NCBI GenBank assembly: GCA_964425745.1
Contig: CAYRNW010000014.1
Span: 1 to 64,000 of the forward strand
Source of the DNA: CALCNS01 sp964425745
GTDB lineage: Bacteria; Bacillota; JAAYKD01
Direction of reading: 5' to 3'
Length of the DNA stretch: 64,000 nucleotides
The notes beneath the pieces were generated by a model, which saw nothing but the letters and a program-made list of their open reading frames with translations, was not told where the DNA came from and did no database searches. The translations under genes were made by a program, and so were the position numbers. This document shows positions 1-8,525 of the stretch, one piece after another. Within the stretch, counting starts at the first letter, position 1. Each line of letters starts with the position of its first letter.

Positions 1-122
1 TGGTCATCGGCTTTTTAGTCGCCAACGAAAGCATCAGCATCTTAGAAAACTGCAAAAAGTGTGGCATCCCCATTCCCTTAAAACTCAAAGAAACCATCGA
101 CCGCTTGAAAAATACCCCTTAA
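1..122 (+). CDS. Phage-type holin, C-terminal fragment
   Basis: The reading frame is open from base 3 and ends at the TAA at 120-122; the start lies outside the window. The visible 39 residues contain ANESISILENCKKCGIPIP, which resembles the C-terminus of the small phage holins of the phage_holin_4 (TcdE-like) family, where a SILEN..G.PIP stretch follows the last membrane helix. Holins form the membrane lesion that releases endolysin. The next gene starts 12 bases downstream on the same strand, so both probably belong to a prophage lysis cassette. Only the tail is visible, so the family call rests on a short motif. Confidence 0.6.
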   Translation, partial: VIGFLVANESISILENCKKCGIPIPLKLKETIDRLKNTP

Positions 123-134
123 AGGAGATCAACC

Positions 135-710
135 ATGCTCTTACTGCAAGGCCACTTGGCCGAAAACAGCTACGACGGCTATGCCCCGCATCATCATATG
201 ATGCTACTCAATCTAACCTTACCCGAATACGAAGCCTATTACAAAAGCACCGGCAACATCTTCCCCAATGCCAGCCTAAAAGATAAGATTCTCAACCCCT
301 GGCGCAGTGCTTTGGTAAGAGAACTCTTGCAAGCAGCCCCAGGAGGCTATGACTACTTAAGCCTCACTGACCCAGAACACGCCAACCTCTATGCCTTCCC
401 CAATCTACATGATGGCGTCGATGTCATGCCGTTCTCTTTGTTACCTCTCCCGGCATTGGGGAGTTACACATCCTCTTATGTAAACGGAAACGGCGTGCGC
501 TCCAGCTGTTCTCTTTACACTGTAGAGAAGATCTTACCCGAGCCGTATACTCACCCGGTTGGTTACTGCTGGGTACGCTGTGGAAATCTAATCCTACCCG
601 GAGTGCTGATTGATGGTCAAAGTTACCTCTCAGTTCGCAGCATCTCAAATGTTGACCGCAGTAAACCACCTCAGTGGGACAAAACTCGGTTGACCGTTAC
701 GCTCTATTAA
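135..710 (+). CDS. Phage-module protein with a C-terminal stalk-like segment
   Basis: This is a 191-aa protein starting at ATG 135, seven bases after AAAGGAG at 121-127. I do not recognise the N-terminal two thirds; it is rich in Tyr, Pro and His and shows no signal peptide or membrane helix. The last 45 residues (LIDGQSYLSVRSIS, then a WDKTRLTVTL ending) resemble half of a copper-amine-oxidase-N/stalk domain, the module often attached to clostridial phage endolysins and surface proteins. It directly follows the holin fragment and is followed by a terminator, so it is probably the last gene of the prophage lysis module. It could be a lysin accessory or wall-binding protein; no catalytic motif is visible. 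Confidence 0.55.
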   Translation: MLLLQGHLAENSYDGYAPHHHMMLLNLTLPEYEAYYKSTGNIFPNASLKDKILNPWRSALVRELLQAAPGGYDYLSLTDPEHANLYAFPNLHDGVDVMPFSLLPLPALGSYTSSYVNGNGVRSSCSLYTVEKILPEPYTHPVGYCWVRCGNLILPGVLIDGQSYLSVRSISNVDRSKPPQWDKTRLTVTLY

Positions 711-724
711 CAAATAAAGAAAAC

Positions 725-775
725 AAAAAGCAAGAAGTTCGCAGTTTGTTTACAACTGCTGACCTCTTGCTTTTT
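725..775 (+). terminator. Rho-independent terminator
   Basis: An imperfect stem pairs AAAAAGCAAGAAGTTCGCAG with CTGCTGACCTCTTGCTTTTT around a short loop. It lies 15 bases after the stop at 710 and ends in a T-run. It can also work in the opposite direction because the left arm begins with five A residues. Confidence 0.7.
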
Positions 776-814
776 ATTGTATACAATTGCTTACACGCTG
801 CAACATTCTGTGCA

Positions 815-873
815 TGTAGTGTAGAGTAGTGTAAAGTATGGTAATGGTAGTGTAGGGTAAAGGGATGGTAATA
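815..873 (+). repeat. Degenerate GTGTAG/GGTAAT low-complexity tract
   Basis: The sequence repeats short degenerate units (TGTAGTGTAGAG, TGTAAAGTATGG, TAATGGTAGTGTAGGG). No convincing gene covers it: the reading frame 697-945 on the minus strand translates it as a Tyr/His-rich low-complexity string. It separates the phage module from the convergent helicase gene. Confidence 0.5.
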
Positions 874-937
874 CGTTCTCGGTATGTACAGCAGGGCAAA
901 CAAAGCCCCCTGCTCCTTAGAAGCAACCAGGCACTTT

Positions 938-3900
938 CTACCCAACCACTAATTTATTCGTCTTTTTTAAAAACTTTGCTGGGATCGGTCGATCAAGTTT
1001 CCAGGTTATATTCATGGGTTTACTGCCTTCGTGTTTGACATAATTAGCAGAACCGAGGTAAGTGTAAGGTGCAGTTCCGGTTTTATCATTTTTGAATTCA
1101 CGTACAAAGAGTAGAATCTTACTCCCCATTCTTCTGTGGTTGATGTACCTTTGTCCAGTAGGAGCGGTGTCTGGAGTTGTGCTCTGACTCTGCCAATGAA
1201 ATAGCTCTTCGTTTATGGAATAATCATTGTACATCGTTGTAGGAGAATAATCTTTGTTAGACTTATTTAAGGTTATGAAAAAAACATCCAACTTCTTATC
1301 GGGTAACCATTTCACCCCTTCACGAACATTGCTTGGTGCCATGTAATCCAAGGCTAACAAGATCTGATCCCGGGTATACGAGCAATGCAAATCCAAGGGA
1401 CAATCAAATCCTAAATCTACTGATTCGTCTATAAAGTCAATATGGTCAAATTTATACTTTAGTACATCAATTAATTCAGCCAACATTACCGGACTATTAA
1501 TCAAGGTGCGTTTTTCTCTTACAATTTTGTCGCTATTCCAGTCAACAATTACCTCTCCCCAAACAGAATAATGAAACATCTGCAACATTCGTCGTTCCAA
1601 CGGCGAAAGTTCAGAAAAATCAACCTTCTCTAAGCTAGAAAGAATTCTCAACAAAAAAGTTATCCAACGTCGCGAGTCAATCGCTGCGACGCGTCTCAAA
1701 GATTTGGTTAATAGAGTCTCAGCAGGTTCGGTGAAAGAAACTTTAACTCCAGCTAACACACATAATCGAGCAAAGCTATTATTGGAATAGATTGTTCGTA
1801 GATCAAGACGGTAGAAGTTCACAAAATTCGCCAATGTTAAAGGTAACCCGCTATCTTCCTCAAAAGTTTTGATACGACTTTGGAGCCCGCCTTTCTTCCC
1901 AAATGAGTTCTTGATATTTTCCAGAATCACTTCAGTAGCCTTTTTCTCCAACTGTATATAACATCCTTTTGGTACTGATACGAACCCATTCTTCAACTCA
2001 TATTGAACGCTGTGCCTGGTATTTGAGAGTAAAGCAGCAAACTTTTCTTCAAAATTATACTTCTTGTTCGCTTGACCAATGAAATCGAAGACAGTCAAGC
2101 ATTCTTTTCCCTCAGAAAGCCGTAAGCCACGTCCCAATTGTTGGAGAAATATAGTAAGTGACTCCGTTGGACGCAAGAATAGAACCGTGTTCACTTCCGG
2201 TATGTCTACGCCTTCGTTGTAAATGTCAACAACAAAAATAACTCTTATTTCACCAAATACAAGCCGCTTTTTTGCAGTATTCCGTTCTTCATCCGGAGAC
2301 TGACCTGTTAACGACATGGATGGTATTCCACGTTTGTTAAAGTGCTCTGCCATGAAAATTGCATGCTCAATGGAAACACAAAAGCCGAGTGCTTTTAATT
2401 CTCCAATATCGGTAACATATTTCTCGAGGGACTGTATGATGTGATCTGCCCGGCGTTCTGCAACGGCACGATTGAAGGAGTACAGATTGCTTAACTGACT
2501 CTTATCGTAACTTCCTCTTGTCCAACGAAGTTCACTCAGATCAATTGTGTCTGAGACACCAAAATATTGAAATGGGGCGAGCAATTTTCTGTCTATAGCT
2601 CCTGGTAACCGGATTTCTGCAGCAATACGGTCGTCGAAAAAATCAAGTATACTTTTTCCATCCATTCGTTCTGGGGTGGCTGTCAGTCCAAGAAGAATCT
2701 TCGGTTTAAAATGGTTGAGCAATTTCATATAAGTGGGAGCCGCAGCATGGTGGAACTCATCCACTATGATGTAATCATAAAAGTCCTCAGGTAACTTTTC
2801 ATAAAATGCCTGAGAGTTGATTGTTTGTATCGAAACAAAAAGATGATCAAGACTCCCCGGGTTAAATCTACCTACGAATAGCTCTCCAAAATTGGGGTCT
2901 TTCAAAACGCCTTTAAAAGTATCTATGCTTTGTTTCAATATTTCCTCTCGATGCGCGACAAAAAGCAGTCGATTCAGCGTACCACTGTTTTCCTTGCAGA
3001 AGCGACGATAATCAAAAGCAGATATCACGGTTTTTCCAGTACCAGTGGCTGAAACAACCAGGTTTCTGTATAAACCACGCACGATTCGCTCGGCATTGAG
3101 ATTATCCAGTATTTCCTGTTGGAAGGGATACGGATGAATATCCAAAAAGAACACCCGTGATCCATCGTACCCCAAATTCTTTTCTGCTTTCAAGGCAAGA
3201 ATCAGCCGTTCGTGCTCACTCTCTTTGTAGAATTCGAATTCGCTTGAGTTCCAGTAACTTTCGAAGGTTGCTGTTATCTTTTGAATCGTACTAGATAAAT
3301 CCTTAGCTGTAACCTTAACATTCCACTCTAAACCACTCGAAATTGCGACATTGGATAGGTTTGATGAACCAACATAGGCAGTTGTAAAACCTGTGTCTCG
3401 ATAAAAAACATAGGTCTTAGCATGGAGACGCGTGCGCTTTGTATCATAACTTATCTTTACTTCAGTGTTGGATAACTTGGCCAGTTCCTCTATCGACTTG
3501 ATGTCTGTAGCTCCCATATAAGAGGTCGTAATAATTCTTAAGCGACCCCCGTTTTGTGTAAACTCTCGCAATTCATCTATAATGAGACGAAGACCGCTCC
3601 ACTTGATGAAAGAAACCAGTAAATCAATTTGATCGGATGAAGAAATTTCCTTTTTTAATTCCGAAAACAACTGAGGTTCATGAATTGCCCCGGTAAAAAG
3701 ACTACTCTGTGCGACGGATGTTTCCGGGCGGTTCATATCAGAAGCTGTTTTTCCTAGTAGTAAGCGAGGGTCGTTTTCTCGCAATAAAGCAAGAAGCAAT
3801 TTTGCTCGCTGATCTATGCTCAGCGAGTCAACGTCTGCTTCTTTTGTTATATTCCGTATAAGATCGATGATTTGATTCACAAGGCTGATTTGGGAAGAAA

Positions 3901-4087
3901 TATCACCGCCATTGTCCAGTACTCGATCCAATCCTTTATGTAAAATTTCTGACAGATAATTTGCTAAAATCTTGGAGGATTCCGCTTTATCAATTGGTCC
4001 AAAAAACTTACGAGCATCAAGAAGACTTGAAAGCTCGCTATTGATTTGTTTATTGATAACTTGTTCGTATATGCCGGGTTTTAACAT
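938..4087 (-). CDS. PLD-nuclease / SF2 helicase / DUF3427 protein
   Basis: This 1049-aa protein starts at ATG 4087 behind a strong GAAGGAGGCGG site. Residues about 150-255 form a phospholipase-D-like nuclease domain with HAK at 222-224 and a downstream SSNLS segment, the HxK...S/N pattern of that family. A superfamily 2 helicase core follows: Walker A SATGTGKT near 346-353, DEFH near 443-446, LTATP near 468-472, and motif VI GRGLR. The last 150 residues match the DUF3427 type of C-terminal domain. It therefore probably translocates on and cuts nucleic acid. The architecture is complete and all helicase motifs are intact. It lies convergent to a phage lysis module; proteins of this kind are often found in defence or mobile regions, but no partner gene is visible here. 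A role in phage defence is an inference. Confidence 0.85.
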   Translation of the reverse strand: MLKPGIYEQVINKQINSELSSLLDARKFFGPIDKAESSKILANYLSEILHKGLDRVLDNGGDISSQISLVNQIIDLIRNITKEADVDSLSIDQRAKLLLALLRENDPRLLLGKTASDMNRPETSVAQSSLFTGAIHEPQLFSELKKEISSSDQIDLLVSFIKWSGLRLIIDELREFTQNGGRLRIITTSYMGATDIKSIEELAKLSNTEVKISYDTKRTRLHAKTYVFYRDTGFTTAYVGSSNLSNVAISSGLEWNVKVTAKDLSSTIQKITATFESYWNSSEFEFYKESEHERLILALKAEKNLGYDGSRVFFLDIHPYPFQQEILDNLNAERIVRGLYRNLVVSATGTGKTVISAFDYRRFCKENSGTLNRLLFVAHREEILKQSIDTFKGVLKDPNFGELFVGRFNPGSLDHLFVSIQTINSQAFYEKLPEDFYDYIIVDEFHHAAAPTYMKLLNHFKPKILLGLTATPERMDGKSILDFFDDRIAAEIRLPGAIDRKLLAPFQYFGVSDTIDLSELRWTRGSYDKSQLSNLYSFNRAVAERRADHIIQSLEKYVTDIGELKALGFCVSIEHAIFMAEHFNKRGIPSMSLTGQSPDEERNTAKKRLVFGEIRVIFVVDIYNEGVDIPEVNTVLFLRPTESLTIFLQQLGRGLRLSEGKECLTVFDFIGQANKKYNFEEKFAALLSNTRHSVQYELKNGFVSVPKGCYIQLEKKATEVILENIKNSFGKKGGLQSRIKTFEEDSGLPLTLANFVNFYRLDLRTIYSNNSFARLCVLAGVKVSFTEPAETLLTKSLRRVAAIDSRRWITFLLRILSSLEKVDFSELSPLERRMLQMFHYSVWGEVIVDWNSDKIVREKRTLINSPVMLAELIDVLKYKFDHIDFIDESVDLGFDCPLDLHCSYTRDQILLALDYMAPSNVREGVKWLPDKKLDVFFITLNKSNKDYSPTTMYNDYSINEELFHWQSQSTTPDTAPTGQRYINHRRMGSKILLFVREFKNDKTGTAPYTYLGSANYVKHEGSKPMNITWKLDRPIPAKFLKKTNKLVVG

Positions 4088-4238
4088 ATTCCGCCTCCTT
4101 CAAAATTTTAACTTTTGGTTTATAGTTTTGCCAAGAATAGGTCATAGTTAAGTGTAGCAAAACATTAAATTTCTTTTCTTTCATTCAACAAATGAAAAAA
4201 CAAACCCTTTTATTATTTCGAAATCGGTTACCTAAAAT

Positions 4239-4249
4239 CCCCCCCCCCC
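4239..4249. repeat. Eleven-base poly-C run
   Basis: Eleven consecutive C residues lie between the hsp20 terminator and the helicase promoter region. The run is not in a coding sequence. It may vary in length by slippage or be a sequencing-length uncertainty. Confidence 0.8.
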
Positions 4250-4258
4250 AACATAAAA

Positions 4259-4284
4259 CCCCCTCGAGCATTACGCTCGAGGGA
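4259..4284 (-). terminator. Terminator of hsp20
   Basis: A perfect stem CCCTCGAGC / GCTCGAGGG with a TTAC/GTAA loop lies 29 bases after the hsp20 stop. Read on the minus strand it is followed by TTTTA. Confidence 0.8.
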
Positions 4285-4312
4285 GTTCGTTACCGTTTTC
4301 TTCTACGACTCG

Positions 4313-4765
4313 TTATTCAATTTCAATTTTACGGTTGGTTGTGGTTTGGGTTTCTTTGGGCACGGTAATGCAGAGCACGCCTTCTTCAAGTTTGGCTTTG
4401 ATTTCGCCGGTGTTGACGTTGGCTAAGCGGATGCTGCGGCTCATAGAACCATAGCGGCGTTCGCGGTGAATAAAGTTCTTTCCGTCTTTGTTCACTTCTT
4501 CGTTGCGGCGGACTGTAATGCAGAGGTTGTCGTGTTCGACACCCAATTCAATTTCCTCTTTTTTGACGCCCGGCAACTCGGCTTCAATGCGGTACTCGGA
4601 ATCGGTCTCTTCAATATCAATTTTGAAGGTGTCTTTCATTAAGCTGCGGCCTGACAACATGTTATCGCTGAAAAAGTCGTCAAGCATGTTGTAAAAATCA
4701 TCAAAACTTGAACCTGTGCGTGCGAGACCGGTGTTCCTTCTGTTAAATGGAATCAGTCCTGACAT
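4313..4765 (-). CDS. hsp20: Small heat shock protein, Hsp20/alpha-crystallin family
   Basis: This 150-aa cytoplasmic holdase chaperone has the family's usual length. Residues about 45-145 form the alpha-crystallin domain, with the ELPGVKKEEIE strand, RRNEE, HRERRYGSMSRSIRL and the GVLCITVPK strand; the C-terminus carries the I-x-I-like IEIE. The start at ATG 4765 is chosen because AAGGAG at 4775-4780 lies nine bases upstream; an in-frame TTG at 4774 would touch that site. The gene is monocistronic, between its own terminator and a CIRCE/sigma-A promoter, so heat induction through HrcA is expected. Confidence 0.95.
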   Translation of the reverse strand: MSGLIPFNRRNTGLARTGSSFDDFYNMLDDFFSDNMLSGRSLMKDTFKIDIEETDSEYRIEAELPGVKKEEIELGVEHDNLCITVRRNEEVNKDGKNFIHRERRYGSMSRSIRLANVNTGEIKAKLEEGVLCITVPKETQTTTNRKIEIE

Positions 4766-4795
4766 GATCAACAACTCCTTTGTAAAATATTTTTG

Positions 4796-4822
4796 TTAGC
4801 ACTCTCTCTTGATGAGTGCTAA
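4796..4822 (-). promoter_or_regulatory. CIRCE operator (HrcA binding site)
   Basis: TTAGCACTC-N9-GAGTGCTAA matches the CIRCE consensus at every position. It lies just downstream of the hsp20 -10 box, in the transcribed leader, the classical position for HrcA repression. Confidence 0.95.
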
Positions 4823-4826
4823 TTAT

Positions 4827-4855
4827 TTTATACCACCAGAGTCCTCTTTTGTCAA
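4827..4855 (-). promoter_or_regulatory. Sigma-A promoter of hsp20
   Basis: On the minus strand TTGACA (4855-4850), a 17-base spacer and TATAAA (4832-4827) form a near-consensus sigma-A promoter directly upstream of the CIRCE element. Confidence 0.85.
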
Positions 4856-4872
4856 GATTGTTCACAAAATGT

Positions 4873-7551
4873 TTAAATTTTCAGTGCAATCAACGCCTCT
4901 ACAATACTCGCATCCCACTTACTTCCGGCACCGTGCTTCAGTTCGTCTAAGGCATCTGCACTGCTGAGAGCCGCTCGGTAGGGGCGGTCCACCGTCATGG
5001 CAGCGTAGGCATCGGCCACGGCAATGATTTTAGAAGCCAAGGGAATCTCGTTTGCTTTGAGTTGGTTCGGGTAGCCCTTGCCGGCTGGTTGTTCATGGTG
5101 TGCCAAGACCCATTCGGCTATTTGGTGAAACTCCACCGCATTGCTCAGGATTTTAGCGCCTTTTGCGCTGTGTAGCTTCATAATCTCCCATTCACTGGGC
5201 GTTAGTTTATTTGGCTTGTTGAGAATGCTCTCATCAATGCTGATTTTTCCAATATCGTGCAAATAACCGGCGTAGCGAATTTTTTCAACCATTTCCGGCT
5301 CCACGCCTAAGGCTATTGCCAATTCTTCACTGAGCTGACCCACTTGTTCGGCGTGTAGCTTCTCATAGGCAGATTTGGCAAAGAGCGTTTCCATAATTGC
5401 CTGTATGGCACCGGTTCTAAAACTGCGGCTTTTGTAGTATTTTCGGTTATACATAAAGGCTTCCGACTCTTTCAAAAGCCAGTTCAAGGTTTGGTCTTGA
5501 TTGTGCTGAATGCTGTAGCCCAGGGAGATGCTCAGGCTGCGCAGTTCATTCTTGGGGTCCTCCTGGTGAAAGATTTGTTCCAATTCACGGACCAGTTGCT
5601 TTAGTTCGGCTTCACTGGTCTGGGGCACCAAAATGGCAAATTCGTCGCCGCCGATTCGAGCCAAATGATGTTCCGGTTTCAAGGTGGCTTGCAGGGTTTG
5701 CACCAAGGTGCGAATGGCCTCGTCTCCTTGGTGATGACCAAAGGCATCGTTAAACAATTTTAAGCCGTTAATGTCGCCCATGATTACACCGAGGGGGAAT
5801 TGCTGCCCGCTTTCGGCCAATAAGCCAAAGGTTTCTTCAAAGAAGCGGCGGTTATAAAGCCCGGTCATGTGGTCGTGGTATGCCAAATATTGAATTTGCT
5901 CTGTGGCTTTGATTTGCTCGGTGACATCAAAAAGGATAGTGAACAGCCGCGTCTCGCCACCAAAGGGGACCGGGCAACTGAAGAGGTCTACATTGCGGAT
6001 TTCGCCATTTTTGAGTTTATGTTGAGTGGTGAAACGTCTGCGTTTGCTTTCTAAAGCACTAACCCGCAAGCGCTCCGAAACCACTTTACCTTCGGCGTTG
6101 ATTTCATACATGTATTTTTCTAGCATTTCTTTTCGGCTGTAGCCATAGAATTTTAAAGCTGCTGGGTTGACATCGAGCACTTTGCCTGTAGAAGCTTCCA
6201 ATAAGAACATGACGGCTTCATGGTTGTTGAACATCGCTTCCATGCGTTCTAAAAGGCGAGCCGTGCGGCGCTCTTGCATACGCCGGTTGACCGCCATCCA
6301 GACTCCGTTCATTAGGGAGGTGATTGCGGCCACGTCGTGTTCACTGTAGCCATTTTTTTTATTGGAGAAGCCCACTAAGGCCACGATTTTATCCCCTTCA
6401 AACATGGGTAAGGTCATCAAGCTTTTTACAGGACGATGTTCAAACGGTAAGTGGTGCTCTTTTTCTGCAAAAAACGGCTGCTCTAACACCAACGTTTTTC
6501 GTTGACGGACGGATTCTCCCCAGAAACCGGCTTGGTCTAAGCTGAAGTAATTTTCACTACCGTCTTTGATGCGGAAGATTGCGTCATGCGAATAATGCGC
6601 AAAGAGTTCAAACTGGGTGCTCTTTTCCTCGTATAAAAGAATAATTCCACATTCACTTTCGGTTAGCTTTAAGGCTTCCGATAACGCATAATCCACCTGT
6701 GCCCGTGTGTTCGAAAAGGAGCGGGTCATGCATTCCGTAATAATGCGGTTGCTTTCTGCCATCTTTTTCAACAATTCCCGCTGATGTGCAGCTTCCGTGA
6801 TGTCTCGAATAAAGCCGCCCACGCCAATTTTGCCATTTCCCAGTGGAACCGGAAATTTGCGGTTTTCATAAATACGGTTGCCGTTTTGCTCTTCGCGAAT
6901 GACAACCTTTTGATTATGCACAACTTCCTTATCGGACTGGAGGCGTGCTTCTGCTTCTTCTGCTCCCATAAAATCGTGGGCTTGCTTCAAGATAAACTCT
7001 TCTTTGCTGACCCCGCGTGCCTTGGCAGCGGTTTCGTTGACGATGACATATCGGAATTTCTCGTCTTTCAAAAAAATCTTATCATCGCTGGCGTCTATAA
7101 AGGTTGCAAAGGTTTGCTTCATTTGCTCGGCTTCTTGCTCGTGTTCTACCTGCTTGGTTAGGTCTACAATCGTGGTTAAATTGTGCGAGGTTTGGGTTTC
7201 GGGGTTAGTATATAACGAAACATAGGCTTCTGCCCAAAAGACTGAACCGTCTTTACGCAAATAGCGTTTGACAATACGCCCTGCATCGGTTTTCCCCATG
7301 ACCATATCTTGAATCAGCTGCTGTGATTTTTCCACATCTTCGGGGTAGGTGAGGTCACTCCACTTTAGACTCGACAATTCCTCGGCTGTGTAGCCGAACA
7401 TGTCACACATAGCCTGGTTTGGCAGCAGATCCCCCGAAGATAGGGTGAAGGCTTGCCCAATAATGGAATTGTGGAAAAAACTCTGCACTAAGCTACCGTG
7501 AAAATCGGGGTTTTCACGGATTTTTCTTTCAAAAAAGTCTTTCCCGAGCAT
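4873..7551 (-). CDS. PAS-PAS-GAF-PAS-GGDEF-HD-GYP c-di-GMP signalling protein
   Basis: This 892-aa soluble protein starts at ATG 7551, eight bases after GAGGAGG. In order it carries PAS (25-130), PAS (145-255), GAF (265-425), PAS (435-550), GGDEF (550-700, motif GGDEF at 634-638 and the metal Asp in MGDINGLK) and HD-GYP (715-892, with HD at 765-766, HHE at 818-820 and GYP at 826-828). Both the diguanylate cyclase and the phosphodiesterase signatures are intact, and no RxxD inhibitory site precedes GGDEF. It could therefore both make and degrade c-di-GMP in response to redox or small-molecule input through PAS/GAF. No membrane segment is visible. It is a close architectural paralogue of the protein at 13236-15941. 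Confidence 0.92.
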   Translation of the reverse strand: MLGKDFFERKIRENPDFHGSLVQSFFHNSIIGQAFTLSSGDLLPNQAMCDMFGYTAEELSSLKWSDLTYPEDVEKSQQLIQDMVMGKTDAGRIVKRYLRKDGSVFWAEAYVSLYTNPETQTSHNLTTIVDLTKQVEHEQEAEQMKQTFATFIDASDDKIFLKDEKFRYVIVNETAAKARGVSKEEFILKQAHDFMGAEEAEARLQSDKEVVHNQKVVIREEQNGNRIYENRKFPVPLGNGKIGVGGFIRDITEAAHQRELLKKMAESNRIITECMTRSFSNTRAQVDYALSEALKLTESECGIILLYEEKSTQFELFAHYSHDAIFRIKDGSENYFSLDQAGFWGESVRQRKTLVLEQPFFAEKEHHLPFEHRPVKSLMTLPMFEGDKIVALVGFSNKKNGYSEHDVAAITSLMNGVWMAVNRRMQERRTARLLERMEAMFNNHEAVMFLLEASTGKVLDVNPAALKFYGYSRKEMLEKYMYEINAEGKVVSERLRVSALESKRRRFTTQHKLKNGEIRNVDLFSCPVPFGGETRLFTILFDVTEQIKATEQIQYLAYHDHMTGLYNRRFFEETFGLLAESGQQFPLGVIMGDINGLKLFNDAFGHHQGDEAIRTLVQTLQATLKPEHHLARIGGDEFAILVPQTSEAELKQLVRELEQIFHQEDPKNELRSLSISLGYSIQHNQDQTLNWLLKESEAFMYNRKYYKSRSFRTGAIQAIMETLFAKSAYEKLHAEQVGQLSEELAIALGVEPEMVEKIRYAGYLHDIGKISIDESILNKPNKLTPSEWEIMKLHSAKGAKILSNAVEFHQIAEWVLAHHEQPAGKGYPNQLKANEIPLASKIIAVADAYAAMTVDRPYRAALSSADALDELKHGAGSKWDASIVEALIALKI

Positions 7552-7680
7552 AGTTTCGGCCTCCTCAAGGTAAAACAGCCGGTCTCCGTTACGCGGTCTG
7601 TTACATTTATAAACTAGTAATTTCGTTCTGAAACCCCATAATTCCTTTATTTGGTAAAGAAACGTCCGGAATATTCGCTA

Positions 7681-7711
7681 AAAAAAAGCTCCCTTCAAAA
7701 GGAGCTTTTTA
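7681..7711 (-). terminator. Terminator overlapping the end of the 275-aa gene
   Basis: AAAAAGCTCCTTTTGAAGGGAGCTTTTTTT-type hairpin on the minus strand: the arms AGCTCCTTTT / AAGGGAGCT are followed by a run of T. The stop codon of the upstream gene (7695-7697) sits inside the hairpin. Confidence 0.85.
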
Positions 7712-8522
7712 GATTCAGTTTTAAGTCCTTAGTCTCGGGCTCAATTTCTATGTATAGCAGCGCCATTTCGTCCTCGGTCATGCTGTAATACCAAGGGCTG
7801 TAGTCTACCGTTACTCCTTGGAGCCCCAGCATTTGGCTGACGCGGTCGGTGAAAAACAAAAGGCCTTCTGCATCTTCAAACTTGAGGTCTTCTACGATAA
7901 AGCGGTAGCGGCCGTCTTTTTTGACATATTCTTGAGCCTCGTCACAAAAGCGGTTGTTGATTTGGGAACAGCGCTGTTTCACCAAGGCGAGACTGGTTTC
8001 ATCGGTTTGTTTAAGTGTATCGATGCTCACCTGTAATGCGGTACCATGCGAGTAGACCGGAAACACGCGGATTTCTTGCGGCTGGACCGGGGTCTCCGGC
8101 ACTTCCCCGCAGAAAACCCTTTCCTCAGTTTTAGAGCAACAAAACAAGCTCGGTTGTGGCTCTCCTTCACAGAAAGCCAAAGCTTGAAAGAGGATGTCTT
8201 CTGCATCTGCCGGGTTCAGCAACGCATAAAATGGAGCAAAGGTCGCTGTTTGTTTGGCAAGGGTAAGGTCTAGCCACAGAGAGCCCACCGGATTCTCAAG
8301 AACAAAGCTTTTCATCTGTGCGAGCTGAGAGGCCTCGGCTTGTTCTACCACCAAAACATCGGCCTCGTTGGTCGCCTCAAGGTAGAACTCTGCTTCCAGA
8401 GGCGCGCCTTTGATAAGCAAAACTTGCTCAAGTTGTTCCAAAAAGCACCCCAGTAGCTCCTTCGCACGAGGGGTATCGCGAAGCACGCTCAAACGAGCGG
8501 TGATCTCAAACGTCGCTGCCAT
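7695..8522 (-). CDS. Hypothetical protein, 275 aa
   Basis: I do not recognise this protein. It starts at ATG 8522, three bases after the stop of the M42 peptidase gene, so it is co-transcribed with it. It is acidic, has no signal peptide or membrane helix, and contains a cluster of cysteines (LFCCSKTEERVFCGE, residues about 125-140). The C-terminal half is predicted mixed alpha/beta with many Glu/Asp residues. Its stop codon lies within the hairpin terminator at 7681-7711, marking the end of the SLH / M42 / hypothetical transcription unit. Confidence 0.75.
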   Translation of the reverse strand: MAATFEITARLSVLRDTPRAKELLGCFLEQLEQVLLIKGAPLEAEFYLEATNEADVLVVEQAEASQLAQMKSFVLENPVGSLWLDLTLAKQTATFAPFYALLNPADAEDILFQALAFCEGEPQPSLFCCSKTEERVFCGEVPETPVQPQEIRVFPVYSHGTALQVSIDTLKQTDETSLALVKQRCSQINNRFCDEAQEYVKKDGRYRFIVEDLKFEDAEGLLFFTDRVSQMLGLQGVTVDYSPWYYSMTEDEMALLYIEIEPETKDLKLNLKSSF

Positions 8523-8525
8523 CGT

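Noticed and set aside
697..945. Minus-strand reading frame of 82 codons
   Set aside because: It translates the degenerate GTGTAG tract as Tyr/His-rich low-complexity sequence, overlaps the terminator and the end of the helicase gene, and has no ribosome site.
4766..4774. TTG 4774 as start of hsp20
   Set aside because: The codon touches the AAGGAG site, leaving no spacing; ATG 4765 has nine bases of spacing.
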